From: Peribacillus sp. Bi96
GTDB taxonomy: Bacteria; Bacillota; Bacilli; Bacillales; DSM-1321
Length of the DNA: 64,000 nucleotides
Assembly: GCF_918698115.1 (NCBI RefSeq)
Contig: NZ_CAKKLV010000011.1
Coordinates: 62,001 to 126,000, forward strand
Reading direction: 5' to 3'
Shown here: piece after piece, positions 1 through 8,011 of the stretch
How the letters are laid out: every line of letters starts with the position of its first letter
Numbering within the stretch: position 1 is the stretch's first letter
Translations under genes and position numbers: made by a program
The notes under the pieces: model-generated
What the model saw: only the letters and a program-made list of their open reading frames with translations
The model's database searches: none
What the model was told of the DNA's origin: nothing

Positions 1-2
1 AT

Positions 3-161
3 TATAATGATGTATCCATGTTTGAACGAGTAGGTTTGTCTGTCGCGATGGGAAATGCACCGCTCGATATTCAAAAAATGTGTGATGAAGTAACAGGCAA
101 GAATGATGAATCCGGTGTTGCGGAGGCCATTTTAAAGGTACTTAAACAGTCAGCCTATTAA
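3..161 (+). CDS. HAD-superfamily (Cof-type) phosphatase, C-terminal fragment
   Basis: Only the last 52 codons are in the window; the gene begins upstream. The fragment starts with YNDVSMFERVG, then SVAMGNAP, and ends in GVAEAIL. This is the typical end of Cof-type HAD hydrolases: the GD/NDxxM loop holding the magnesium-binding acidic residues, the AMGNA turn and the closing DGVA-like helix. These proteins are cytosolic phosphatases acting on sugar phosphates, nucleotides or flavin and pyridoxal phosphates; the substrate cannot be told from this piece. The family call is firm, the function is not. The stop is 27 bp before the next gene, so the two could be cotranscribed. Confidence 0.8.
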   Translation, partial: YNDVSMFERVGLSVAMGNAPLDIQKMCDEVTGKNDESGVAEAILKVLKQSAY

Positions 162-188
162 ACTCATGAATCGAAAGGGGAAAAGCTT

Positions 189-1283
189 TTGAAAAGATGG
201 ATCTTATTTTTCCTTATGACTACATTTACTTTAATTGGGTGTAACATGAATGAAAAGGACGGTAATACCAAGTCTAAGCCTGATAAAGAAGTGACGGGCA
301 CTTTAGGACAAGATCCGGATGTTCTGGTAACGAACCTGCATGCACCATGGTCGATTCAGAAAAATGGGGGCACGATGTATGTGTCAGAGCGGACAGGAAC
401 TATCGTAGAATGGGACAAGGGTAAGATGACAAGGCAAAAGGTCAACCTTAAAAAGCCATTGTCGGCAAAAGCGGAAGCTGGGTTGCTTGGATTTTTGTTA
501 GCTCCCGATTTCGCTAAGAGCGGGCAAGCTTTCGCTTATTATACGTATGAAGAAGGTGGCGATTCCATCAACCGAATCGTCCTGCTGCAAAAGGTTGAGG
601 ATATGTGGCTGGAGAGGGAAACCTTAATCGACCGAATACCAAGCGGTGATTTCCATCATGGTGGCCGGATCAAGATCGGACCGGATGATAAGCTATATGC
701 TACAACTGGTGATGCAAGAAATTCGGAGATCGCACAAGACATTGAATCTTTAGGCGGGAAGGTTTTGCGCATGAATCTGGATGGCACCGTACCAAAGGAT
801 AATCCTTTCAGGAATTCATATGTCTATTCATACGGTCATCGGAATCCACAAGGTCTGGCATGGGATGAAGCGGGACAGATGTATGAAAGTGAGCACGGAG
901 ATTCGGCACACGATGAATTAAATAAAATTGAACCAGGTAAGAATTATGGTTGGCCAGTGATACAGGGCGATGAGAAAAAAACGGATATGGTAAATCCATT
1001 GATTCATTCCGGTGAAAATACATGGGCCCCTTCTGGAATGGCTTATTTTGACGGGAAGCTTTATTTTGCAGCCTTAAGGGGCGAAGCGCTTAAGAGCTAT
1101 GATGTAAAGAACGGAAAACTGACTAATATCATTACGGGTTCGGGAAGGATACGTGATGTATTCGTAGATGAAGATTACCTTTATTTTATAAGCAACAATA
1201 CGGATGGCCGTGGAAACCCTGATGAAAAAGATGATAAACTTTATCGTTTACCACTATCTCGGTTAAAAGGAAATATGCCTTGA
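189..1283 (+). CDS. PQQ-dependent sugar dehydrogenase family lipoprotein
   Basis: A 364-residue protein starting at TTG, behind an AAAGGGG Shine-Dalgarno. The N-terminus is a lipoprotein signal peptide: KR, a hydrophobic stretch, then lipobox LIGC with Cys18, followed by a charged linker. It should therefore be anchored outside the cell membrane. The rest matches the glucose/sorbosone dehydrogenase beta-propeller family: the active-site stretch DFHHGGRI with the family histidine, GPDDKLYATTGDA, SYGHRNPQGLAWD and a GENTWAPSGM stretch. The family oxidises sugars with PQQ, but many Gram-positive members have no known substrate and Bacilli usually make no PQQ, so the activity is uncertain. The gene ends at a hairpin terminator. 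Confidence 0.82.
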   Translation: MKRWILFFLMTTFTLIGCNMNEKDGNTKSKPDKEVTGTLGQDPDVLVTNLHAPWSIQKNGGTMYVSERTGTIVEWDKGKMTRQKVNLKKPLSAKAEAGLLGFLLAPDFAKSGQAFAYYTYEEGGDSINRIVLLQKVEDMWLERETLIDRIPSGDFHHGGRIKIGPDDKLYATTGDARNSEIAQDIESLGGKVLRMNLDGTVPKDNPFRNSYVYSYGHRNPQGLAWDEAGQMYESEHGDSAHDELNKIEPGKNYGWPVIQGDEKKTDMVNPLIHSGENTWAPSGMAYFDGKLYFAALRGEALKSYDVKNGKLTNIITGSGRIRDVFVDEDYLYFISNNTDGRGNPDEKDDKLYRLPLSRLKGNMP

Positions 1284-1348
1284 ATTTATCAAGTCGTGAT
1301 TTATAATAACTCTCATGTTCCAACTGTTTCGAATAGAAGAACGAAAGG

Positions 1349-1379
1349 AGCCTTCGCTAAATAGCGGAGGCTTCTTTTG
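1349..1379 (+). terminator. Rho-independent terminator after the sugar dehydrogenase gene
   Basis: A 10-bp stem (AGCCTTCGCT pairing with AGCGGAGGCT, one G-T type mismatch) with an AAAT loop is followed by CTTCTTTTG. It separates the lipoprotein gene from the repeat array downstream. Confidence 0.75.
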
Positions 1380-1433
1380 TTTAGGGGCTTGAAGCATCGA
1401 TCCCTATGTAGCAGCATGGCATCGATTTAATGC

Positions 1434-2553
1434 CCCAAGCTCACGAGTAAGTCTCGAACTCGAGTAGCGCATGAATTCACGAGTAAGTCTCGAACTCGAG
1501 TAGCGCATGAATTCACGAGTAAAAGGGCAAAACTCACGAGTAAACGTCCCAAAACTCACGAGTAAAGGGGCAAAACTCACGAGTAAACGTCCCAAACTCA
1601 CGAGTAAAAGCGTCAAACTCACGAGTAAAGGCGTCAAATTCACGAGTAAAGGGGCAAAACTCACGAGTAAGCACTCCAAATTCAAGAGTAAGGCTCGAAT
1701 TCATGAGAAAACGCGTCAAACTTACGAGTAAACACGCGAAACTCACGAGTAAGCACTCCAAATTCACGAGTAAGGCTCGAACTCGAGTAGCGCATGAATT
1801 CACGAGTAAAAGGGCAAAACTCACGAGTAAACGTCCCAAACTCACGAGTAAACGCGCGAAACTCACGAGTAAGCACCCCAAATTCACGAGTAAAAGCGTC
1901 AAATTCACGGGTAAAAGGGCAAAACTCACGAGTAAGCACCCCAAATTCACGAGTAAGGCTCGAATTCATGAGAAAACGCGTCAAACTTTCAGTAAACGTC
2001 CCAAACTCACGAGTAAAAGCGTCAAATTCACGAGTAAAGGCGTCAAACTCACGAGTAAGGCTCGAATTCATGAGTAAAGGCTTCAAACTCACGAGTAAGT
2101 CTCGAACTCGAGTAGCGCATGAATTCACGAGTAAAGGCGTCAAATTCACGAGTAAATGTCCGAAACTCGAGTAGCGCATGAATTCACGAGTAAAAGGGCA
2201 AAACTCACGAGTAAAAGCGTCAAATTCACGAGTAAAGGCGTCAAACTCACGAGTAGACGCGCGAAACCCACGAGTAAGGCTCGAATTCATGAGTAAAAGC
2301 GTCAAATTCACGAATAAACGTCCCAACTCACGAGTAAAAGCGTCAAATTCACGAGTAAATGCCCGAAACTCACGAGTAAGCACACCAAATTCACGAGTAA
2401 GGCTCGAATTCATGAGAAAACGCGTCAAACTTTCAGTAAACGTCCCAAACTCACGAGTAAAAGCGTCAAATTCACGAGTAAAAGCCCGAAACTCACGAGT
2501 AAGGCTCGAACTCACGAGTAAACGTCCCAAACTCACGAGTAAAAGCATCAAAT
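1434..2553. repeat. Array of about 50 units of a 21-bp dyad-containing repeat
   Basis: By hand count about 50 copies of a core A-Y-TCACGAGTAA are separated by 7-10 variable bases, giving a dominant period of 21 bp (a few units are 19, 20, 22 or 36 bp). The core holds a short dyad: ACTC, two bases, GAGT. Variable parts come from a small set, such as ACGTCCC, AAGCGTC, AGGCGTC, GCACTCC, AAGGGC and GGCTCG, nearly always followed by AAA. A longer variant carrying ACTCGAGTAGCGCATGAATT occurs four or five times. Because 21 is a multiple of three, four of the six frames are open by chance; none has a ribosome binding site, and off-size units would shift the frame, so no gene is called. It lies between a terminator and the marR promoter. 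I recall similar arrays from Bacillaceae annotated as TREF- or LTSK-rich hypothetical proteins, but cannot check. Confidence 0.93.
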
Positions 2554-2612
2554 TTGTTGTGTTAAAGCCGTGGAGATAACGGCAATCTAGTTGTTTTTCT
2601 TCATCTGAAGGC

Positions 2613-2657
2613 TGGACATTTCTAATTTACAGGTGTATAGTTACCTAGGTAACTATA
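2613..2657 (+). promoter_or_regulatory. SigA promoter with perfect 22-bp operator palindrome for marR-MFS
   Basis: A TGGACA -35 (2613-2618) and TATAGT -10 (2636-2641) are 17 bp apart. The -10 lies inside a perfect palindrome at 2636-2657, whose half site is TATAGTTACCT. MarR proteins bind such dyads, so the gene product of 2676 very likely represses its own promoter by covering the -10 element. Confidence 0.85.
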
Positions 2658-2675
2658 ATATAGGAGGAAATACTT

Positions 2676-3095
2676 TTGTCCTTTCATAATGGTTTTTTTC
2701 ATCATAACTTACAATTTTCAAGGTCATTTACCAAAAAGTTGAATGAACAATTGGCTAAGGTTGATCTTTTTCATTCCCAGTGGCTGATTGTTTATTATCT
2801 GTATCAGTATGGCTGTTCTACGCTTGTTGAAATAAGTACTTATCTAGATGTGGAGAAACCGACGGTAACCCGGACGGTAAACCGTTTGGAAGAACGTGGT
2901 TTGATTGAACAAATCCCAGGAAAGGATAAGCGGGAGCGGAGAATACAGTTAACGGAGCCTGGTGTAAGGACTTATCAAGAGGCCAAAAAGGTAGTTGAAG
3001 AATTTGAACTTCAATTAATGACCGGTTTGGCTGAAGAGGATCGAGAAGCAACGTTACGAACTTTATTATTTCTAAAGGAAAAATTAAAACAATAG
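2676..3095 (+). CDS. MarR family transcriptional regulator
   Basis: A 139-residue winged-helix regulator, usual MarR length. It starts at TTG, 8 bp after GGAGG. The recognition region reads LVEISTYLDVEKPTVTRTVNRLEERGLI, followed by the wing IPGKDKRERRIQLTEPG (about residues 50-105), a strong MarR signature. MarR proteins are dimeric cytosolic repressors that release DNA when they bind a phenolic or hydrophobic ligand or are oxidised. It is transcribed with the MFS exporter 18 bp downstream and preceded by a perfect operator palindrome over the promoter. The likely model is self-repression plus ligand-induced export; the ligand is unknown. Confidence 0.93.
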   Translation: MSFHNGFFHHNLQFSRSFTKKLNEQLAKVDLFHSQWLIVYYLYQYGCSTLVEISTYLDVEKPTVTRTVNRLEERGLIEQIPGKDKRERRIQLTEPGVRTYQEAKKVVEEFELQLMTGLAEEDREATLRTLLFLKEKLKQ

Positions 3096-3113
3096 TAAGG
3101 AAGAAGGATTGAA

Positions 3114-4319
3114 ATGAATCAAAAACCGAAATTGTGGACGAAAGACTTTCTGATTGTGTCGTCTGCGAACTTTTTTCTATTTTTAACTTTTTATGTCTTG
3201 ATGGTGACATTGACCATTTACACGATTGATAACTTTCATGCATCGCAAGCACAAGCAGGACTTGCCTCAAGTATCTTTGTCCTCGGGGCCGTGCTTGTTA
3301 GACCGATTGCAGGGAAAAAAATTGACAAGATCGGCCGCAGAAAGATGTTGCTGGGATCCTTGGTTTTATTTCTGATTGCGTCCGTTGGTTATTTCCTCGT
3401 GAATAGTTTATCCCTCTTATTGATCGATCGACTGATTCACGGATTTGCTTTTGGCCTTGCCACTACGGCAACTGGAACGATTGCTGCAGATATCATTCCG
3501 AATGAAAGACGTGGGGAAGGTACAGGTTATTTTGCCATGAGTACAAACTTGGCAATGGCATTCGGTCCGTTTATTGGATTGCTGATCACACAGCATTTTA
3601 GTTATTCCATCATTTTTTATGCTGGCTCTTTATTTGCTGCATTTTCTTTAGTCGCATCGCTATTCATGAATGTTCCTGAAGGAGAAAAAGGAAAAGCTTC
3701 ACCGCAAAAAGGGTTTAAAATCAGTGATTACTTTGAAAAAAGGGCCCTGCCCATTTCCATTTTTATCGGATTTGCCGGATTTACGTATTCGAGCATCTTG
3801 TCCTATTTAACATCTTTTGCAAAAGAAATGAATCTAATGGATGCCGCAAGCTTTTTCTTTGTGGTATTTGCTGTATTCCTTTTGGCGTCCCGTCCGTTTA
3901 CAGGACGAATGTTTGATGTGAAGGGAGAGAATGCAGTTATCTATCCATCGCTCTTCCTATTTGCCGTCGGTATGGTCATCCTCAGTCAATCTCATCATGG
4001 AATCACGCTTCTGATTGCCGGTGCCTTTATTGGAGTGGGATATGGTACGTTCCAATCAAGCTGTCAAGCTATTTCCATTAAAGAAGCCCCATCAAATCGG
4101 ATGGGATTAGCCACATCCACGTTTTTTACAATGTATGATTTTGGGATTGGTGTTGGCCCATTCCTATTGGGATTCCTCATTCCATTTACCGGGTTCAAAG
4201 GTTTGTTCATAGGAATGTCGATCTTTGCATTCATTCTTATTGGAATTTATTTCTTGGCACATGGTAAAAAAGCCTCTGTAAGAAAGAAAATGCAAATAGA
4301 GGAACGTTTGTCTGCTTAA
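3114..4319 (+). CDS. MFS transporter, probable drug or metabolite exporter
   Basis: A 401-residue membrane protein with about 12 hydrophobic segments. The loop between segments 2 and 3 carries MFS motif A (GKKIDKIGRRK, about residues 66-76), and segment 5 has the glycine-rich motif typical of proton-driven antiporters (AMAFGPFIGLL). The ending is a short basic tail. It lies 18 bp after the MarR gene, forming a regulator-exporter operon, so efflux of a toxic or signalling compound is the likely role. Substrate unknown. It is followed by a clear terminator. Confidence 0.9.
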   Translation: MNQKPKLWTKDFLIVSSANFFLFLTFYVLMVTLTIYTIDNFHASQAQAGLASSIFVLGAVLVRPIAGKKIDKIGRRKMLLGSLVLFLIASVGYFLVNSLSLLLIDRLIHGFAFGLATTATGTIAADIIPNERRGEGTGYFAMSTNLAMAFGPFIGLLITQHFSYSIIFYAGSLFAAFSLVASLFMNVPEGEKGKASPQKGFKISDYFEKRALPISIFIGFAGFTYSSILSYLTSFAKEMNLMDAASFFFVVFAVFLLASRPFTGRMFDVKGENAVIYPSLFLFAVGMVILSQSHHGITLLIAGAFIGVGYGTFQSSCQAISIKEAPSNRMGLATSTFFTMYDFGIGVGPFLLGFLIPFTGFKGLFIGMSIFAFILIGIYFLAHGKKASVRKKMQIEERLSA

Positions 4320-4400
4320 TTTTTTGGATGCCTGTATAAAATCGAAAATTTTGGGGATGCTTATATTATGATTGATTTTCCAAAATATCCCCCTTTTCTC

Positions 4401-4428
4401 CGCCTGTAATCCACAGGCGTTTTTTTTT
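4401..4428 (+). terminator. Terminator of the marR-MFS operon
   Basis: The stem CGCCTGT...ACAGGCG (4401-4419) is followed by nine T residues. Confidence 0.85.
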
Positions 4429-4437
4429 ATGTCATAA

Positions 4438-4463
4438 ACAAAAAAACCGCCTTATCGGCGGTT
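4438..4463 (-). terminator. Terminator of the yojF-bshB2 operon
   Basis: AACCGCC pairs with GGCGGTT over a five-base loop, just past the bshB2 stop. The A-run at 4438-4446 gives the T-tract on the minus strand. Confidence 0.75.
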
Positions 4464-4466
4464 TCT

Positions 4467-5132
4467 TTAAAACTTATAGGTCCATAATCGTTCTTTGCGG
4501 ATCCAGTCAAGAAAATCAGCGTCCTGATTTTCGAATTTCTTTTTCCATTCGATCACCATTGCCTGCGTTTGCGAACGGTGTGCAGTAAATGCTGCTACCT
4601 TTTTTTCTTCGACGGCAGAGATATCATGGATGATGTCAGGGTGCCCTAACTCGTCGATGCAGTTATTGGAGAACGCGACACAATGAAGTTTAGGTCTCTC
4701 TTTTTCTTCCATTCTTTCCACAGCCCGAACCACAGCCCGTGCTGTCGCTTCATGGTCTGGATGGACACTGTACCCTGGGTAAAACGTAATGATCAATGAA
4801 GGATTCAATTCAATTATGGCATCCGTAAATAATGAAGTCAGCTTTTCATCATCTTCGAATTCTATCGTCTTATCACGCAAACCTAGCATGCGTAAATCTT
4901 GGATGCCAATCGCATTCGCTGCATCGATTAATTCCTTTTGGCGAATTTTAGGGAGCGATTCTCTTGTTGCAAATGGTGGATTTCCTAAATTACGTCCCAT
5001 TTCTCCTAGTGTTAAGCATAAATAGGTAACAGGCGTGCCCGCTTCTCTATGGAGGGCAAGTGTTCCAGAAACCGAAAAGGCTTCATCATCGGGATGTGGG
5101 AATATAACGAGTACATGACGTTCTTTTTCCAA
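4467..5132 (-). CDS. bshB2: Bacillithiol biosynthesis deacetylase BshB2
   Basis: A 221-residue PIG-L/LmbE-type metal-dependent deacetylase, the same length as B. subtilis YojG. It removes the acetyl group from N-acetylglucosaminyl-malate to give GlcN-malate, the second step of bacillithiol synthesis in the cytosol; the same family hydrolyses bacillithiol conjugates. The zinc and catalytic motif PHPDDE (residues 12-17) and the second metal motif HPDH (124-127) are present. The start is TTG, 9 bp after AAGGAG. It follows yojF at 86 bp, the same pair as yojFG in B. subtilis, which supports BshB2 over other LmbE deacetylases. Confidence 0.93.
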   Translation of the reverse strand: MEKERHVLVIFPHPDDEAFSVSGTLALHREAGTPVTYLCLTLGEMGRNLGNPPFATRESLPKIRQKELIDAANAIGIQDLRMLGLRDKTIEFEDDEKLTSLFTDAIIELNPSLIITFYPGYSVHPDHEATARAVVRAVERMEEKERPKLHCVAFSNNCIDELGHPDIIHDISAVEEKKVAAFTAHRSQTQAMVIEWKKKFENQDADFLDWIRKERLWTYKF

Positions 5133-5218
5133 GGTATATTTCTCCTTCCGTTCTACTTACAGTGGGGTATTATTATCGGTGAATGGTAGTTATTCATCGT
5201 ATATCAATCATGTTGTAA

Positions 5219-5566
5219 TCATTCAAAGGGAGTGGGACTGAGTTGCATGGAGACAGCAAGCTTTCCGGAAAAATCAAGACCTGCCAACAGCAGTCTCCCT
5301 TGTTCATCCATTTCGAAGTGGTTCACGCCTTCTGCATATACCCAGCCAATATTGAGCTTTAAGCCGATGCGATAAGGTCCATCGCCAACTATCTTCCCGT
5401 GTTCATATTGTATTAAAGCATTACGAATATAAGCGCCTGCCGAAAAGAAAGCTTCATCTACATGAGTGGCATAGGCACCATTTGTCGTTTCAAGGTGAAG
5501 ATATACATCTTGTCCGGCAAAAGAATCAATAGCATTTTGCACCTCTGTACGGTCTATAGGTTTCAT
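5219..5566 (-). CDS. yojF: YojF family protein (DUF1806), partner gene of bshB2
   Basis: A 115-residue soluble protein matching B. subtilis YojF in length and position, directly upstream of bshB2. It begins MKPIDRTEVQNAIDSF behind an AAGGAGG site and contains VYLHLETTNGAYA and a KLNIGWVYAEGVNHFEMDE stretch. No catalytic motif is evident. Pairing with bshB2 suggests a role in low-molecular-weight thiol chemistry, but the biochemical function is not established to my knowledge. Confidence 0.9.
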   Translation of the reverse strand: MKPIDRTEVQNAIDSFAGQDVYLHLETTNGAYATHVDEAFFSAGAYIRNALIQYEHGKIVGDGPYRIGLKLNIGWVYAEGVNHFEMDEQGRLLLAGLDFSGKLAVSMQLSPTPFE

Positions 5567-5637
5567 TCTATAATTTCCTCCTTAACTGGGCGGCTAGATA
5601 AGCTTTTCCTTCTTTCTATTTTACTAAATAAAAGCAA

Positions 5638-5675
5638 AAAAAGCGAAAAAGGCCGCTCGATTAATTTGAGCGGCC
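5638..5675 (-). terminator. Terminator of pdxK
   Basis: GGCCGCTC (5651-5658) pairs perfectly with GAGCGGCC (5668-5675). On the minus strand it is followed by a T-rich run and lies 16 bp after the pdxK stop. Confidence 0.85.
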
Positions 5676-5690
5676 AGTAAATTAGATGTT

Positions 5691-6518
5691 TTATTTTTGT
5701 GTGTGTTGAGCAGCACCATATTTATGGTATGCGCCATGATTGACAGGTCCTACATAGTCATTCATCCTCCAAGAATGGCGAACTGCTTCGGTAATGAAGT
5801 CTTTTGAAATATAGATAGCCTCACGTGGACTTTTTCCTTCAGCCAATTGAGCGGCAATGGCTGCTGAAGAAGAACAGCCGGCACCATGTGTATTGGTTGT
5901 TTCGATTTTCTCGGATTCAAGAATCTCGAATTCGTTTCCGTCAAATAAAAGGTCGATTGCTTTGTCATGATCGAGCTTATTTCCGCCTTTGATCAAGACA
6001 TATTTTGCACCAAGTGCATGGATTTTTTCAGCTGCACCCTTCATATCATCGATCGTTTTGATTGGCGCTGTTCCTGCTAACTGAGCAGCCTCGAACAAGT
6101 TTGGCGTAACAACAGTTGCGCGTGGGACAAGAAGGTCGCGCAGAGCTATGGCCGTTTCTGGGTGCAATACTTCATCTTCACCTTTACATACCATAACTGG
6201 ATCGATAACGACTTTGTCCAGTTTCAACTCGTCTATTTTACGGGCAACAAGTTCAATGATTTCTACTGATCCAAGCATTCCCGTTTTCATGGCATCAATG
6301 CCGATTGATAGAATCGTTTCGATTTGGGCTTCCAAAACCTCGACAGGTGTGGGGAAAACATTATGAGACCAGCCATTCTTAGGATCCATCGTCACGATTG
6401 TCGTTAAAGCGGACATACCGTAAACTCCAAATTCTTGAAATGTCTTTAAATCAGCTTGAAGACCTGCACCGCCGCTGGAATCCGATCCAGCAACTGTCAT
6501 AGCTCTTTTCATAGTCAT
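5691..6518 (-). CDS. pdxK: Pyridoxine/pyridoxal/pyridoxamine kinase (ThiD-like fold)
   Basis: A 275-residue ribokinase-fold kinase. It opens with AGSDSSGGAG and ADLKTFQEFGVYGMSALT, followed by the MDPKNGW stretch characteristic of the B. subtilis PdxK (YwdB) group, which evolved from ThiD HMP kinases. Residues THGAGC (210-215) form the anion hole, with Cys215 corresponding to the cysteine used for pyridoxal binding in this group. Role: ATP-dependent phosphorylation of B6 vitamers in salvage. HMP kinase activity is possible, and some databases call such proteins ThiD. The start ATG is well placed behind GAGGAGG. It is a single-gene unit with its own terminator. Confidence 0.88.
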   Translation of the reverse strand: MTMKRAMTVAGSDSSGGAGLQADLKTFQEFGVYGMSALTTIVTMDPKNGWSHNVFPTPVEVLEAQIETILSIGIDAMKTGMLGSVEIIELVARKIDELKLDKVVIDPVMVCKGEDEVLHPETAIALRDLLVPRATVVTPNLFEAAQLAGTAPIKTIDDMKGAAEKIHALGAKYVLIKGGNKLDHDKAIDLLFDGNEFEILESEKIETTNTHGAGCSSSAAIAAQLAEGKSPREAIYISKDFITEAVRHSWRMNDYVGPVNHGAYHKYGAAQHTQK

Positions 6519-6923
6519 TATGTGACCTCCTCAGGAGAATTAGATATCGATATTATCAGCATACCAGGTAATATCCTGTTTTTAGAATATACCAAAATTT
6601 CTTTTATGTAAAACTTAGTTTTCACCTTAAAATGATTGCCTTTAGGATGGACATGGCATGGCCTCGTATAAGCTTTTTTTAAAAGTGGATGAATACATGG
6701 TATTGAGAATTGAATAGATGGAAATCCTGCTTTTTAGATTGGTTCATCCAAGAAATATGCGCTATTCAATCTTTTAATATGTAAGCAAAGTTTGTGAAAG
6801 TGTCATTATTCTCAAAGTTGATTTAAAATATTTAAATATAGTGGATGCTATTTTAAAGGACACAATTATTATACTTTACCGTAGGATGTTGGATTAAACC
6901 CCAAAATAGGAAGGGTGAGTCTG
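6519..6923. other. 405-bp AT-rich intergenic region between divergent pdxK and mobA
   Basis: It should contain the pdxK promoter (minus) and the mobA promoter (plus). No ORF with a ribosome binding site, no riboswitch-like conserved core and no strong hairpin was found. I looked for a molybdenum-cofactor riboswitch in front of the Moco genes and could not support one. Confidence 0.5.
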
Positions 6924-7544
6924 ATGGAATGGACGATGTTGCTTTTAGCTGGTGGTAAATCAAGCCGTATGGGTGTGAATAAAGCCCTGTTGACAATAGG
7001 GGGAGTTGTGAACATTTCAAGAGTTGCCTCCGAGCTGAAAAAGGTGTCGGAAAAAATTCTGGTCATTACAAATACATTTGAAGATTATCGCTTTCTGCAG
7101 CTTCCGTTAATATCGGATTTACATAAAGATCAAGGACCTCTTGGCGGATTGCATGCAGGGATGAGCTCCTCGAAAACAGATCTGCAATTCCTGACAGCCT
7201 GTGATATGCCCTTTGTGAGTGCAGAAGCCATAAAAGAAATCATTTCTTTTTATGAAACGGATTTCGATGCTGTCATTCCAGAAATAAATGGCAGGATCCA
7301 GCCGCTTTTTGCTGTTTATCATAAAAGGTGTCTTCCTGTATTGACAGAGTGTTTAGTAAAGCACGAATTAAAAATGGGTCGGTTTTTGGAAAAGATTTCG
7401 GTGAAAATCGTAAAGGAAACGGACTTTATGTTATATCATGAGAATCCTGAACATTTTCAACACCTCTTTTTCAATATGAATACGCGGGAAGATTATCAAG
7501 AAGCAGGGTATATTAATCAAACTGAATTATATAAAGGGTGGTAG
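6924..7544 (+). CDS. mobA: Molybdenum cofactor guanylyltransferase MobA
   Basis: A nucleotidyltransferase that joins GMP from GTP to molybdopterin to form the MGD cofactor. The signature LLLAGGKSSRMG lies at the N-terminus (residues 5-16), with GPLGGLHAGM and TACDMPFVS further on (the Asp of CDMP binds magnesium). I start at ATG 6924, 8 bp after AGGAAGGG; the GTG at 6915 overlaps the Shine-Dalgarno itself. This gives 206 residues, normal for MobA. First gene of mobA-moaE-moaD-moeB, with the next start almost touching its stop. Confidence 0.92.
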   Translation: MEWTMLLLAGGKSSRMGVNKALLTIGGVVNISRVASELKKVSEKILVITNTFEDYRFLQLPLISDLHKDQGPLGGLHAGMSSSKTDLQFLTACDMPFVSAEAIKEIISFYETDFDAVIPEINGRIQPLFAVYHKRCLPVLTECLVKHELKMGRFLEKISVKIVKETDFMLYHENPEHFQHLFFNMNTREDYQEAGYINQTELYKGW

Positions 7545-7546
7545 AC

Positions 7547-8011
7547 ATGAATTATCATATTTCAAAAGAGCCTATTGTCATCCAGGAAGTGATAGATAAA
7601 GTAATCGAGCGGAATGCAGGTGCCATTACGACCTTTATTGGTACAGTAAGGGAAATGACCAAGGGAAAAAAGACACTTTTCTTAATTTACGAAGCATATG
7701 TACCGATGGCTATTAAGAAATTGGAGCAAATTGGATCTGAAATTAAGGAACGTTGGCCTGATGCAGAAACGGCGATCACCCATCGAGTTGGCAAACTTGA
7801 AATCACGGATATCGCAGTCGTTATTGCTGTTAGTACGCCACATCGAAATGATGCATATGAAGCAAATAGGTATGCGATTGAAAGAATTAAAGAAATCGTC
7901 CCAATTTGGAAAAAAGAACACTGGGAAGATGGGGAGACATGGGTGGGAAACCAGCTGGAAACTGTTCCTTATCCAACAGGAAAACCAATAGAGGTGGATA
8001 GCAATGATTAA
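7547..8011 (+). CDS. moaE: Molybdopterin synthase catalytic subunit MoaE
   Basis: The large subunit of molybdopterin synthase; with thiocarboxylated MoaD it converts cPMP to molybdopterin. Family residues are seen in GAITTFIGTVR, EAYVPMA, HRVGKL and the active-site lysines of VPIWKKEHWEDGE. The start chosen is ATG 7547, six bases after AAAGGGTGG; the upstream GTG 7538 lies inside that site. It has 154 residues, the normal length, and overlaps moaD by 8 bases, suggesting coupled translation of the two subunits. Confidence 0.94.
   Translation: MNYHISKEPIVIQEVIDKVIERNAGAITTFIGTVREMTKGKKTLFLIYEAYVPMAIKKLEQIGSEIKERWPDAETAITHRVGKLEITDIAVVIAVSTPHRNDAYEANRYAIERIKEIVPIWKKEHWEDGETWVGNQLETVPYPTGKPIEVDSND

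Noticed and set aside
1434..2553. CRISPR array
   Set aside because: Repeat cores are only 11-12 bp and the variable parts 7-10 bp from a small recurring set; CRISPR repeats and spacers are 24-40 bp with unique spacers, and no cas genes are near.
1404..2579. Seven repeat-rich open frames on both strands
   Set aside because: They arise from the 21-bp period in four frames at once, have no ribosome binding sites and are broken by units not divisible by three.
6519..6923. Molybdenum cofactor riboswitch before mobA
   Set aside because: No extended conserved stem structure could be recognised in this AT-rich gap.
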